A stretch of 64,000 nucleotides of DNA, taken from assembly GCA_947501045.1 (NCBI GenBank), contig CANMUI010000004.1:242340-306339 (forward strand). Reading direction: 5' to 3'. How positions within the stretch are numbered: position 1 is the first letter of the stretch; every line of letters begins with the position of its first letter. Shown here piece after piece: positions 9,337 to 17,579 of this stretch. The notes under the pieces are model-generated. The model had not been told where the DNA came from. It saw only the letters and a list, made by a program, of their open reading frames with translations, and did not search any database. Origin of the DNA: an uncultured Psychrobacter sp. Its GTDB lineage: Bacteria > Pseudomonadota > Gammaproteobacteria > Pseudomonadales > Moraxellaceae. The position numbers were made by a program, and so were the translations under genes.

Positions 9337-9527
9337 GATTCTCTCCAAAATATATATTTTATCTTGCAAGTAAATGGATTTTTTATCTAAATAGTATGGT
9401 ACAGGGTGCTAATAGCATGAAGATTATGGTAACTAAAACCCTACATCTATAATGTTAGAAATTGTTTACTAGCTGTTGATTTCGTTACTCAACATTGACT
9501 AGTGTAAATAGCCCGCTCAATTTTAAT

Positions 9528-9560
9528 AAAAGCGTCCAATGCCAAGCAGTGGACGCTTTT
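9528..9560 (-). terminator. Terminator after the ygiQ-like gene
   Basis: A perfect 11-bp stem (AAAAGCGTCCA / TGGACGCTTTT) with an 11-base loop. It lies ~30 bases beyond the minus-strand stop at 9589 and is A/T-flanked on both sides, so it may work in both directions. Confidence 0.85.
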
Positions 9561-9588
9561 ATTATACGATTGACAGATATTAAAAAAA

Positions 9589-12021
9589 CTACTTAGTTTT
9601 ACGCGGCGGCAAGCCAGTATGCTGCGTTTGGAAGTTACCTTTGCTTACTCTCTTTTTGGTGTTCTTACTCGCTGCATTGTTATTAGCTGAGCTATTGCTA
9701 CGCTTCACTGAGTCATTACCAAGGCGGCTGTTCTTTTTGCGCGCTGATTGATAGCTGTCTTGTGCGGCATCGCGGCCCTCCAAACTGGCGTTGAATGGCG
9801 GTATGAGGCAGCCGCGACCTTTACCGATCAAATCACTACGTCCCATATCTTGTAATGCTTTACGCAATAATACCCAGTTTTTTGGATCATGGAAGCGCAA
9901 GAACGCTTTGTGTAATTTGCGCTGCTTGCCAGACTTGACGATATCCATATCACCTTCACTACGGCTAATCTTATGTAGCGGATCTTTATGCGTATGATAC
10001 ATGGTAGTCGCCGTTGCCATCGGGCTAGGATAAAATGCTTGAACTTGGTCAGCGCGGTAGCCGTGACTTTTTAGCCAAAGTGCAAGGTTCATCATGTCTT
10101 CATCTTTGGTGCCCGGATGCGCTGCGATAAAGTAAGGAATCAGATATTGCTCTTTGCCAGCCTCTTGGCTGTACTGCTCAAACATGGCTTTGAATTTATC
10201 GTAGCTGCCCATGCCGGGCTTCATCATCTTCGATAGCACGCCTTCTTCTGAATGCTCAGGGGCGATTTTTAGATAGCCACCGACATGATGGCTGACCAAT
10301 TCTTTGACGTATTCAGGGTCTTTAACCGCCAAGTCATAACGTAAGCCAGAAGCGATAAGGATTTTTTTCACGCCTTTGATATCACGTGCTTTACGATATA
10401 GCTTGGTCAAATTACTGTGATCAGTAATCAAGTTTTCACAGACATCAGGATAGACGCATGACGGCTTACGGCAATGCTTTTCAATCGTTTCATCTTTACA
10501 GTTTAGACGATACATATTGGCAGTTGGGCCACCAAGGTCGGATATCACCCCAGTAAAGTTCGGTGCGGTATCACGAATCGCTTCCACTTCACGTAAGATA
10601 GAGTCTTCTGAGCGGTTTTGGATAATGCGGCCTTCGTGCTCAGTAATCGAGCAAAAGGTACAACCACCGAAACAGCCGCGCATGATGTTGACTGAAAACT
10701 TGATCATGTCATAAGCAGGGATGCGAGCATCGCCATAACTTGGGTGTGGCAGGCGCGCATACGGCAAGTCAAATACGTAATCCATCTCTTCGGTTGAGAG
10801 TGGAATCGGCGGTGGATTGAGCCAAACGTCAATCGAGGTGCGTGAATTACCAGCACCGCTGCTATGACGTTGCACAAGCGCACGAGCGTTCCCTGGGTTG
10901 GTCTCTAAATGCAAAATACGACTAGCATGGGCGTAGAGTACAGGGTCAGATTTGACATGCTCATAATCAGGCAGACGAATCACTGTCTTTCCACGAGGCG
11001 GCATTTTAAATTTGTGCTTACGCGCAGTTAATCTCTTATCATCAAAGCCGCGCATCTGCACGACTTGCGTCTCTTCATCGACTTGATCGGCGTTGATTAT
11101 TTTATTGGTGACTGGCTCTGCGATAAAACCCTGATATTGTGCCGACATGCCTGTCATGGCTTGCCCAACTGGTGAGTCAGCTGGCTTTTCTTGCTCAATT
11201 TTGCAGCTATCAACGTCTTCGGTCATCACATAAGGATTGATAATCGGATCAACACGACCGACGGTATCGACATCATTACTGGCGACTTCGGTCATGCCCG
11301 CTTGCCAATGACGACGTGTCGGTGTTAGTAGATAAGCCGTACCACGCAAACTACTCATTTGCTCAAAGCTATAGCCTTTAGACAAGCCATGTACCACATC
11401 GACGATGGCACGTTCGGCATTACCATACAATAAGACATCAGCGCGGCTATCGAGCAAAATACTGCGACGAACCTTATCCGACCAATAGTCATAATGAGCG
11501 ATACGGCGCAGGCTGCCTTCGATACCGCCTAAGATAATTGGCACATCAGGATAGGCTTCACGGCAGCGCTGGCTATAAACAATAGCGGCACGGTCAGGGC
11601 GCTTGTCCGCAACGTTACCGGGTGAATAAGCGTCATCGCTACGAATCTTGCGATCGGCAGTGTAGCGGTTAATCATGCTATCCATGTTGCCCGCAGTCAC
11701 GCCGTAAGCGTAAACCGGTTTGCCAAGCTCCATAAAGGCGTCTTTGCTCTTCCAATCCGGCTGGGCGATGATCCCAACGCGAAAGCCTTGCGACTCTAAT
11801 AAACGTCCAATAATTGCCATGCCGAAGCTTGGATGATCGACATAAGCATCACCTGAGATAATAATCACGTCGCAAGCATCCCAACCTAGCGCGTCCATCT
11901 CCTTTCGGCTCATCGGCAAGTAGGGCGCAGGTTCGTAGCAGCTGGCCCAGTGTTTGTCGTAGTCGTAAAGGGGCTTGGTGCCTTGTTTAAAGGCGGTATG
12001 GGCAATGGTATCGGCAGACAT
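9589..12021 (-). CDS. ygiQ: YgiQ family radical SAM protein
   Basis: This is a radical SAM enzyme of the UPF0313/YgiQ family; its substrate is not established. The N-terminal third is a cobalamin-binding-like fold with DVIIISGDAYVDHPSFGMAI, characteristic of the family. The [4Fe-4S]/SAM motif is the CxxxCxxC in RGCFGGCTFCSITEHEGR, near residue 450. A second conserved Cys cluster (CRKPSCVYPDVC) follows. The last ~80 residues are basic and N/S/K-rich, probably disordered. At 810 residues it is longer than many homologues, mainly because of an insert at ~290-340 and the basic tail. It is a monocistronic minus-strand gene ending in a strong terminator. Confidence 0.9.
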   Translation of the reverse strand: MSADTIAHTAFKQGTKPLYDYDKHWASCYEPAPYLPMSRKEMDALGWDACDVIIISGDAYVDHPSFGMAIIGRLLESQGFRVGIIAQPDWKSKDAFMELGKPVYAYGVTAGNMDSMINRYTADRKIRSDDAYSPGNVADKRPDRAAIVYSQRCREAYPDVPIILGGIEGSLRRIAHYDYWSDKVRRSILLDSRADVLLYGNAERAIVDVVHGLSKGYSFEQMSSLRGTAYLLTPTRRHWQAGMTEVASNDVDTVGRVDPIINPYVMTEDVDSCKIEQEKPADSPVGQAMTGMSAQYQGFIAEPVTNKIINADQVDEETQVVQMRGFDDKRLTARKHKFKMPPRGKTVIRLPDYEHVKSDPVLYAHASRILHLETNPGNARALVQRHSSGAGNSRTSIDVWLNPPPIPLSTEEMDYVFDLPYARLPHPSYGDARIPAYDMIKFSVNIMRGCFGGCTFCSITEHEGRIIQNRSEDSILREVEAIRDTAPNFTGVISDLGGPTANMYRLNCKDETIEKHCRKPSCVYPDVCENLITDHSNLTKLYRKARDIKGVKKILIASGLRYDLAVKDPEYVKELVSHHVGGYLKIAPEHSEEGVLSKMMKPGMGSYDKFKAMFEQYSQEAGKEQYLIPYFIAAHPGTKDEDMMNLALWLKSHGYRADQVQAFYPSPMATATTMYHTHKDPLHKISRSEGDMDIVKSGKQRKLHKAFLRFHDPKNWVLLRKALQDMGRSDLIGKGRGCLIPPFNASLEGRDAAQDSYQSARKKNSRLGNDSVKRSNSSANNNAASKNTKKRVSKGNFQTQHTGLPPRKTK

Positions 12022-12274
12022 GGGCAGACCTGTTAATCAATAAGACGTAATAAAAGGGGTAGCCACTTTTTAATATTTTATTAGAGGCTAATTTGAGGGC
12101 GCTTATTTTAACATAAATTGTGCTTACAATGTGAGAAAGCAGCTTCAATAATTATTGATAAGTTATTGATAGCTTAAGAAAAAATATTGCTATGATAGGA
12201 AGAAGGTTTATAGGTTAAATAAGCAAATATTCTTTCCTATATGTTAGACCTTATCTAATCTATTTGACCGTAAA

Positions 12275-12308
12275 ACAAAAAGACGACTCAACATTAAGCT
12301 GAATCGTC
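12275..12308 (-). terminator. Terminator after smpB
   Basis: On the minus strand, GACGATTC pairs with GAGTCGTC (one G-T pair) around an ~11-base loop, followed by five T. It lies 30 bases beyond the smpB stop. Confidence 0.8.
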
Positions 12309-12339
12309 ATTATTTTTGATAGATTAGATTTAAACCTTT

Positions 12340-12816
12340 CTAGTCTAAATGCTGCTTAAAGCCGCGCTGCTTGTCACGTTCCCAATCCCGATCTTTAATG
12401 GTCTTGCGTTTATCGTGCTGCTTTTTACCGACAGCAAGTGCAATCTGGCATTTCACCATGGAGCGTTTCCAGTAGCAAGATAAGGGAACACAGGCATAGC
12501 CTTTTTGATTGACCGCACCGTAAAGCTTATCGATCTCGCGGCGATTGAGTAGCAATTTGCGCGTACGAATGCTATCGGGATCAACGTGCGTTGAGCTTGA
12601 TAGTAGTGGCTGGATGTGCGCGCCGAATAAAAAAGCCTCGCCATTACGAAAGGTCACATAGGCTTCAGTGATTGACATCTTACCTGCGCGAATGGCTTTA
12701 ACTTCCCAGCCTTGTAGCGATAATCCAGCCTCAAAAGTTTCTTCTATAAAGTACTCGTGACGCGCTTTTTTATTGCTGGCAATTTGATTGTCCGGTTTTC
12801 TTGATTTTTTTGACAT
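12340..12816 (-). CDS. smpB: SsrA-binding protein SmpB
   Basis: SmpB binds tmRNA and brings it to stalled ribosomes for trans-translation. The protein is 158 residues, the usual length, with the family signatures HEYFIEETFEAGLSLQGWEVKAIRAGK and FLFGAHI, and the C-terminal basic tail DWERDKQR that inserts into the decoding site. AGAGGA lies just before the ATG. No ssrA gene is visible in this window. It is transcribed away from coaD, with a ~300-base spacer that holds a perfect palindrome. Confidence 0.96.
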   Translation of the reverse strand: MSKKSRKPDNQIASNKKARHEYFIEETFEAGLSLQGWEVKAIRAGKMSITEAYVTFRNGEAFLFGAHIQPLLSSSTHVDPDSIRTRKLLLNRREIDKLYGAVNQKGYACVPLSCYWKRSMVKCQIALAVGKKQHDKRKTIKDRDWERDKQRGFKQHLD

Positions 12817-12985
12817 AGTTTCCTCTTAAGGACGTCTTAATAGCTATTGGTCCTTTTTTAGCAGTTCCTCATTCCAAGCTTTTAGTTTTGATTATCAATC
12901 TTTGCTTGTTATTATGAATGAGTCGAACCGCCTATTATATCAAAGGTTTGGTTTTAAATGTAGATAGGCTGTTATGACAAATGTA

Positions 12986-13010
12986 GCGCTAATTGGTTAT
13001 CAATTAGCGC
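12986..13010. repeat. Perfect 10-bp inverted repeat between smpB and coaD
   Basis: GCGCTAATTG and CAATTAGCGC are exact reverse complements around GTTAT. It lies in the divergent spacer, 106 bases before coaD, with no T-run, so an operator or mRNA hairpin is more likely than a terminator. Confidence 0.6.
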
Positions 13011-13115
13011 AGTATAGATAAATAATCTGGCTAAATACTAGCAAGAGATAGGTATTAAATTTGACCAAAATTTGCTAGGATACGCAGTACTACTAACCAC
13101 TAGATTAGCACCATT

Positions 13116-13628
13116 ATGAATCCAGAAAATTCCTCAAAATTTTCAAAGCTGCATACCAAAATCTTGTACCCAGGCACCTTTGATCCTATTACTAACGGGC
13201 ATGTGGATTTGGTCAAACGAGCAACGAAGCTGTTTGATGAAGTGGTCATTGCAGTGGCATCTGGCCATCACAAAAAGCCGTTGTTTAATTTTGAAGAGCG
13301 CGTTGCTTTAGTAGAAGGCGTGTTTGCTGATTTACCACAGGTATCAGTGATCGGCTTTGAGGGTTTATTAGTTGATTTTATGCGTGAAAAAGGCGCTACG
13401 GCAGTGTTGCGCGGCTTACGGGCTATGTCGGACTTTGAGTACGAGTTTCAACTGGCCAATATGAACCGCGAACTTGACGAAAACTTTGAAGCGGTATTCT
13501 TGACCCCCTCTCAACATTACTCTTTTATCTCCTCCACTATGATTCGTGAAATAGCGAAACTAGATGGAGATGTGAGTAAATTCGTCCCTGATATTGTCTC
13601 AAAAGCCTTTGTAAAAAAGCTTAGGTAA
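13116..13628 (+). CDS. coaD: Phosphopantetheine adenylyltransferase
   Basis: CoaD adenylylates 4'-phosphopantetheine, the penultimate step of coenzyme A synthesis, in the cytoplasm. The nucleotidyltransferase motif is in YPGTFDPITNGHVDLV (TNGH), and the second signature ISSTMIRE is present near residue 148. Length is 170, about ten more than usual, because of a polar N-terminal extension (residues 1-14). No later ATG precedes the conserved start, so this ATG is kept despite a poor ribosome site. It lies ~110 bases before a ferredoxin gene, a pairing often seen in proteobacteria. Confidence 0.96.
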   Translation: MNPENSSKFSKLHTKILYPGTFDPITNGHVDLVKRATKLFDEVVIAVASGHHKKPLFNFEERVALVEGVFADLPQVSVIGFEGLLVDFMREKGATAVLRGLRAMSDFEYEFQLANMNRELDENFEAVFLTPSQHYSFISSTMIREIAKLDGDVSKFVPDIVSKAFVKKLR

Positions 13629-13735
13629 GTTTAGTAATTAAAAATCTATTATAGTTAGTTTTAAATAAAAGCATTACAATGGTTAGAGGAAATTCGCCGT
13701 TAAACTTATGCTAAATCTATTGAGAGGAGCAGGTC

Positions 13736-13984
13736 ATGGCACTACTGATCACTGATGAATGCATCAATTGTGATGTTTGCGAGCCTGCCTGCCCGAACGA
13801 GGCTATCTCAGAGGGCGAAGATATTTATGTTATCGACCCTGATTTGTGCACCGAATGCGTCGGACATTTTGATGAGCCGCAGTGCGTAGTGATATGCCCT
13901 GTCGATTGCATTCCTCATGATCCAAACCATGTCGAGAGTGAGAATGACTTATTAGCAAAATATAAGCGTCTTACGGGCAAATAG
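13736..13984 (+). CDS. YfhL-type 2[4Fe-4S] ferredoxin
   Basis: This is a small soluble electron carrier of 82 residues. Cluster ligands are Cys9, 12, 15 and 19 (CINCDVCEPACP) and Cys38, 41, 50 and 54, the second set having the enlarged C-x2-C-x8-C-x3-C spacing of the Allochromatium/YfhL type. The C-terminal extension after the clusters also fits that type. A strong GAGAGGAG precedes the ATG. Its redox partner is not shown by the sequence. Confidence 0.92.
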   Translation: MALLITDECINCDVCEPACPNEAISEGEDIYVIDPDLCTECVGHFDEPQCVVICPVDCIPHDPNHVESENDLLAKYKRLTGK

Positions 13985-14032
13985 CTGATCTAAAATAATT
14001 CAAAAACATATCCAAATTGCCACTTAGTTTGC

Positions 14033-14038
14033 TATACT
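14033..14038 (+). promoter_or_regulatory. Probable -10 box of rnpB
   Basis: TATACT lies about 8 bases before the predicted 5' end of RNase P RNA. No good -35 is visible at the normal spacing. Confidence 0.5.
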
Positions 14039-14046
14039 AGCGCGCT

Positions 14047-14421
<375 letters not shown>

Positions 14422-14477
14422 CCTTTTAACTTAGTTTTTTTATTGAAAAGTTTTTTGATTAAAATGTCTTTTAGGGG

Positions 14478-14506
14478 TTGACGATTGGTGTCCTCTTGGG
14501 CATAAT
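14478..14506 (+). promoter_or_regulatory. Sigma-70 promoter of the tRNA gene
   Basis: TTGACG at 14478-14483 and CATAAT at 14501-14506 are separated by exactly 17 bases. The tRNA begins 14 bases downstream. Confidence 0.8.
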
Positions 14507-14520
14507 ACCGAGCCTTAAAT

Positions 14521-14597
14521 GGCGATGTAGCTCAGCTGGTTAGAGCGCACGACTCATAATCGTGAGGTCAAGAGTTCAAGTCTCTTCATCGCCACCA
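14521..14597 (+). tRNA. tRNA with CAU anticodon, probably elongator tRNA-Met
   Basis: A full 77-base cloverleaf with encoded CCA. The acceptor pairs GGCGATG with CATCGCC, the D arm contains AGCTCAGCTGGTTAGAGC, the anticodon stem is CACGA/TCGTG with loop CTCATAA, and the T arm contains GTTCAAGTC. The sequence resembles elongator tRNA-Met. CAU is also read by tRNA-Ile2 after lysidine modification, so tRNA-Ile2 cannot be fully excluded; initiator tRNA is excluded by the paired first acceptor position. Confidence 0.93.
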
Positions 14598-14630
14598 TCT
14601 ATATGATAGCCGCCTGTTTTATTTAGAACT

Positions 14631-14657
14631 CCAATCCTTTGTGATTGGTTTTTTTTT
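14631..14657 (+). terminator. Terminator after the tRNA gene
   Basis: CCAATC and GATTGG form a 6-bp stem with a 6-base loop, followed by nine T. Confidence 0.8.
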
Positions 14658-14842
14658 GCCTAAAAACTTGCTGAGTGATATCTTTAACCTATAGTGCAGT
14701 ATACTAATGTAAAATAAACTACCACTGTTTATCCACTTCTGTTTATTTGCTAATTTCTTGCTCAATCAAAGCTTTATCTGTCGACGTGTAGATTAATTCT
14801 TGTAACTTATGCCCCGCTTACTTATTATAAGGGCTGTTTTTG

Positions 14843-15673
14843 GTGAAGTTCTATAACGCTATGTCCGTACAATTGCCTCCTTATCGTCCTATTAAGCACC
14901 GCAGTGGCCTAAAAGTCATGGGTGCGGCTTTCCATGCTTTGCTTATGCGTGAGCTCCAGACGCGCTTTGGTGGCTATCGTTTGGGCTATTTGTGGGCGCC
15001 GTTGGAAGTTCTTTTTCAGGTATTGATATTTTTAGTAATCTTTGGGGCTATACGTGAACGCTTAGTGCCCGGTATGGATTATTCCTTGTTTTTGGTAGCA
15101 GGGATGGTACCTTTTCGCATGTTTCAAAGAATAGCTACAAGGGCATTAGGGGCTGTTGATGCCAATAAAGGCCTGCTGATGTATCGATCAATTAAACATA
15201 TTGATGTGATCATTGCCCGCTCTTTTTTAGAGCTGGTTATTTATTTTTTTACTTCTATATTATTATTATTGGGCTTAGCTTTTTTTAATATTTATGCAAG
15301 TTTAGAACATTTGCATGTGGTTTTATTTTGCTGGATAACGCTATTTATATTTAGCTTTGGTGTAGCGTTGATTATGATGGTGGTAGGCTTCTATGGCGGC
15401 GAGATTAGCAAGGTAATTACTATATTTTTCACCATACTGTATTTTGCCTCTGGTATTATCTATCCCATTCATATCATTCCTGAACCTTATTTTAGTTATT
15501 TGCTATACAATCCTTTTATTCACAATATTGAGCTGATAAGACATGCCTTTGCTCCCAATTATCCCGCTTATCACATTGATATATGGTACTTCTTGAAGTG
15601 GATGTTTGTGGTAAATTTCTTAGGATTACTGCTTTATAAATATGCGGAACGGGATATGATTCGTTCTCGTTAA
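14843..15673 (+). CDS. kpsM: Capsule polysaccharide ABC transporter permease KpsM
   Basis: KpsM is the inner-membrane permease that, with KpsT, moves lipid-linked capsule polymer to the periplasm. About six hydrophobic segments span an ABC-2 type fold, with the early motif LLMRELQTRFGGYRLGYLWAPLEVLF typical of the family. I place the start at GTG 14843 because AAGGG lies 9 bases upstream; the ATG at 14861 (six codons later) is the alternative. It is the first gene of a kpsMTEDCS run on one strand. The ~185 bases after the tRNA terminator must hold the promoter. I see no JUMPstart/ops element. Confidence 0.9.
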   Translation: MKFYNAMSVQLPPYRPIKHRSGLKVMGAAFHALLMRELQTRFGGYRLGYLWAPLEVLFQVLIFLVIFGAIRERLVPGMDYSLFLVAGMVPFRMFQRIATRALGAVDANKGLLMYRSIKHIDVIIARSFLELVIYFFTSILLLLGLAFFNIYASLEHLHVVLFCWITLFIFSFGVALIMMVVGFYGGEISKVITIFFTILYFASGIIYPIHIIPEPYFSYLLYNPFIHNIELIRHAFAPNYPAYHIDIWYFLKWMFVVNFLGLLLYKYAERDMIRSR

Positions 15674-15729
15674 ATACAGCGCTCCTAGCTTTTAGTAAAT
15701 AGTAAGAAGTTAGATAAAAGGGTAAGTAA

Positions 15730-16401
15730 ATGATTGAAGTTAAAAATATCTCTAAGTCATTTATGACCAAGAAAGGTCGGCATTATCTGTTTAAAGATTT
15801 AAATCTGACCATCGCTGACAAACAAAACGTCGGGCTGCTTGGTCGTAATGGTGCCGGTAAATCGACACTATTGCGTATTATTTGCGGCCTTGATGAGCCT
15901 GATCAAGGTGAGATCATTACCGACTCAACAATTTCATGGCCAGTTGGGGTCGGCGGCGGTTTTCAAGGCAGTCTCACAGGACGTCAAAACGTACGTTTTG
16001 TCTGTCGTTTATATTCAAGCGGTCCCTACATCGATGAAAAGATTCGCTTTGTCGAAGAGTTTGCTGATATCGGTAACTACTTTGATATGCCAGTCAAAAG
16101 CTACTCATCAGGAATGAAGTCTCGACTCACTTTTGGTTTAAGTCTAGCCTTTGATTTTGACTATTATATGCTTGATGAAGCAGGCGCGGTTGGTGATGCT
16201 GCTTTTCGTAGGCGTAGTGAAGCTATATTGGCGGCGCGGCGAGCACAAGCTGGGTTTTTGATAGTGTCACATAATATCAAAGACATTGAGCGTAACTGCG
16301 ATATGGGTATTGTGTTAATGGATCAAACAGCACACGTGTTTGAGGATACAAAAGAAGCGATTGAAGTCTATGAAAAGCATGTACACAAATCAAAAAAGTA
16401 A
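15730..16401 (+). CDS. kpsT: Capsule polysaccharide ABC transporter ATPase KpsT
   Basis: This is the cytoplasmic ATPase partner of KpsM. Walker A is GRNGAGKST at residues ~38-46, the ABC signature region is SSGMKSRLTFGLSLAF near 130, Walker B is YYMLDEAGAVGD, and the switch histidine is in LIVSHN. Length is 223, as expected. As in other KpsT proteins, the signature departs from LSGGQ. AAGGGTAAGTAA precedes the ATG, and the 3' end overlaps the start of kpsE, suggesting translational coupling. Confidence 0.94.
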   Translation: MIEVKNISKSFMTKKGRHYLFKDLNLTIADKQNVGLLGRNGAGKSTLLRIICGLDEPDQGEIITDSTISWPVGVGGGFQGSLTGRQNVRFVCRLYSSGPYIDEKIRFVEEFADIGNYFDMPVKSYSSGMKSRLTFGLSLAFDFDYYMLDEAGAVGDAAFRRRSEAILAARRAQAGFLIVSHNIKDIERNCDMGIVLMDQTAHVFEDTKEAIEVYEKHVHKSKK

Positions 16402-17485
16402 GATAGTTAACTTCTCGCTGTTTATCGGCTTGGTAATCCTGCCTTGGGTGCTGGTGATTTTCTATGTCATGACTTTAGCCCATCCACGTTTTATCTCGAC
16501 CTCTGACGTGGTGGTCAAGCAGGTCAGTGATGCAAGCGTCCCTACTGGTGGCGGGTTGTCGGCGCTACTAGGTGTCAATAGTACCAGTAAAGAAGATGCG
16601 ACTTATCTGACCGAGTTCATCTTATCTAATGATATGATTAAGACGCTTGATGAGAAGTTTAAATTCCGCGAAGCTTACTATGTTGACGGCTCAGACCCTA
16701 TCTATGAGATTGATCCTGACGCAACGCAAGAAGAGCTGCTCAATTACTTCAAAGAACGCGTTCGTATTGATCTTGATGAGCAAAGTTACATACTGACAGT
16801 CACGACCGAAGGTTTTTCTCCAAGCTATGCTTATGCTCTAAATGAGGCCATTTTGAGTGAGTCTGAGCAGTTTGTGAACGAAATCTCACAAGAAGTGGCG
16901 CGCGATCAACTGGTCTTTGCTGAAACTCAACTTGAAGAGGCTGAAGATCGTCTTAACGAGGCTAAAGAAGAGTTACTCAGTTATCAGAACACCAATGAGA
17001 TTTACGATCCGCAAGCCAACGCCCAAATTATCAATCAATTAATTGGTAGTCTACAAGGCCAATTAAGCTCACTGCGCACTGAAGAGCGCCAACTGCTAAG
17101 CTACTTGAATCCAGATGCGCCGCAGGTGGTATCACTACGCAGTCAAATCAAAGCAGTCGAGGAGCAGATCGCACAAGAGCAAACCAAACTGACCTCACCT
17201 AATACAACCAAACTTAACCGCCAAGCGATACAGTTTGAAACGATCAAAGCCGATGTTGATTTTGCTACGGAGCTATACAAGTTGTCATTATCATCGCTTG
17301 AAAAGTCGCGATTAGAAGCCTTTAAAAAGATGAAAAATTTGATCATCATCTCAAATCCGTATGAGGCTGAAGAGGCTCTGTATCCACGCCGTGTTTATAT
17401 TATTTGGACATCGCTTGCGCTATTGTTGATGTTCTATGGCTTCGTGCGTTTAGTTATGGCCGTGGTACGCGATCACCGTAGCTAG
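16370..17485 (+). CDS. kpsE: Capsule export inner-membrane protein KpsE
   Basis: KpsE is a polysaccharide co-polymerase/adaptor-family protein that links the inner-membrane ABC exporter to the outer-membrane KpsD channel. A transmembrane segment sits at ~17-37 and another near the C-terminus (~345-365). Between them is a large periplasmic part with long coiled coil (about 170-310, rich in E, Q, L). I chose the ATG at 16370, overlapping kpsT by 32 bases; the ATG at 16379 is also possible. Length is about 371 residues, close to known KpsE/CtrB proteins. Confidence 0.87.
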   Translation: MKSMYTNQKSKIVNFSLFIGLVILPWVLVIFYVMTLAHPRFISTSDVVVKQVSDASVPTGGGLSALLGVNSTSKEDATYLTEFILSNDMIKTLDEKFKFREAYYVDGSDPIYEIDPDATQEELLNYFKERVRIDLDEQSYILTVTTEGFSPSYAYALNEAILSESEQFVNEISQEVARDQLVFAETQLEEAEDRLNEAKEELLSYQNTNEIYDPQANAQIINQLIGSLQGQLSSLRTEERQLLSYLNPDAPQVVSLRSQIKAVEEQIAQEQTKLTSPNTTKLNRQAIQFETIKADVDFATELYKLSLSSLEKSRLEAFKKMKNLIIISNPYEAEEALYPRRVYIIWTSLALLLMFYGFVRLVMAVVRDHRS

Positions 17486-17579
17486 TCTTAATGTACTTAA
17501 TTTTATGTGTCCAACAATTACGAATGATTTGATAAAAGATATCAGTAATGATCGATAGATTAGCAAAGGAATACCGCTC

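Noticed and set aside
14658..14842. A JUMPstart/ops element before the capsule genes
   Set aside because: I looked for GGCGGTAG-like sequence in the leader and found none.
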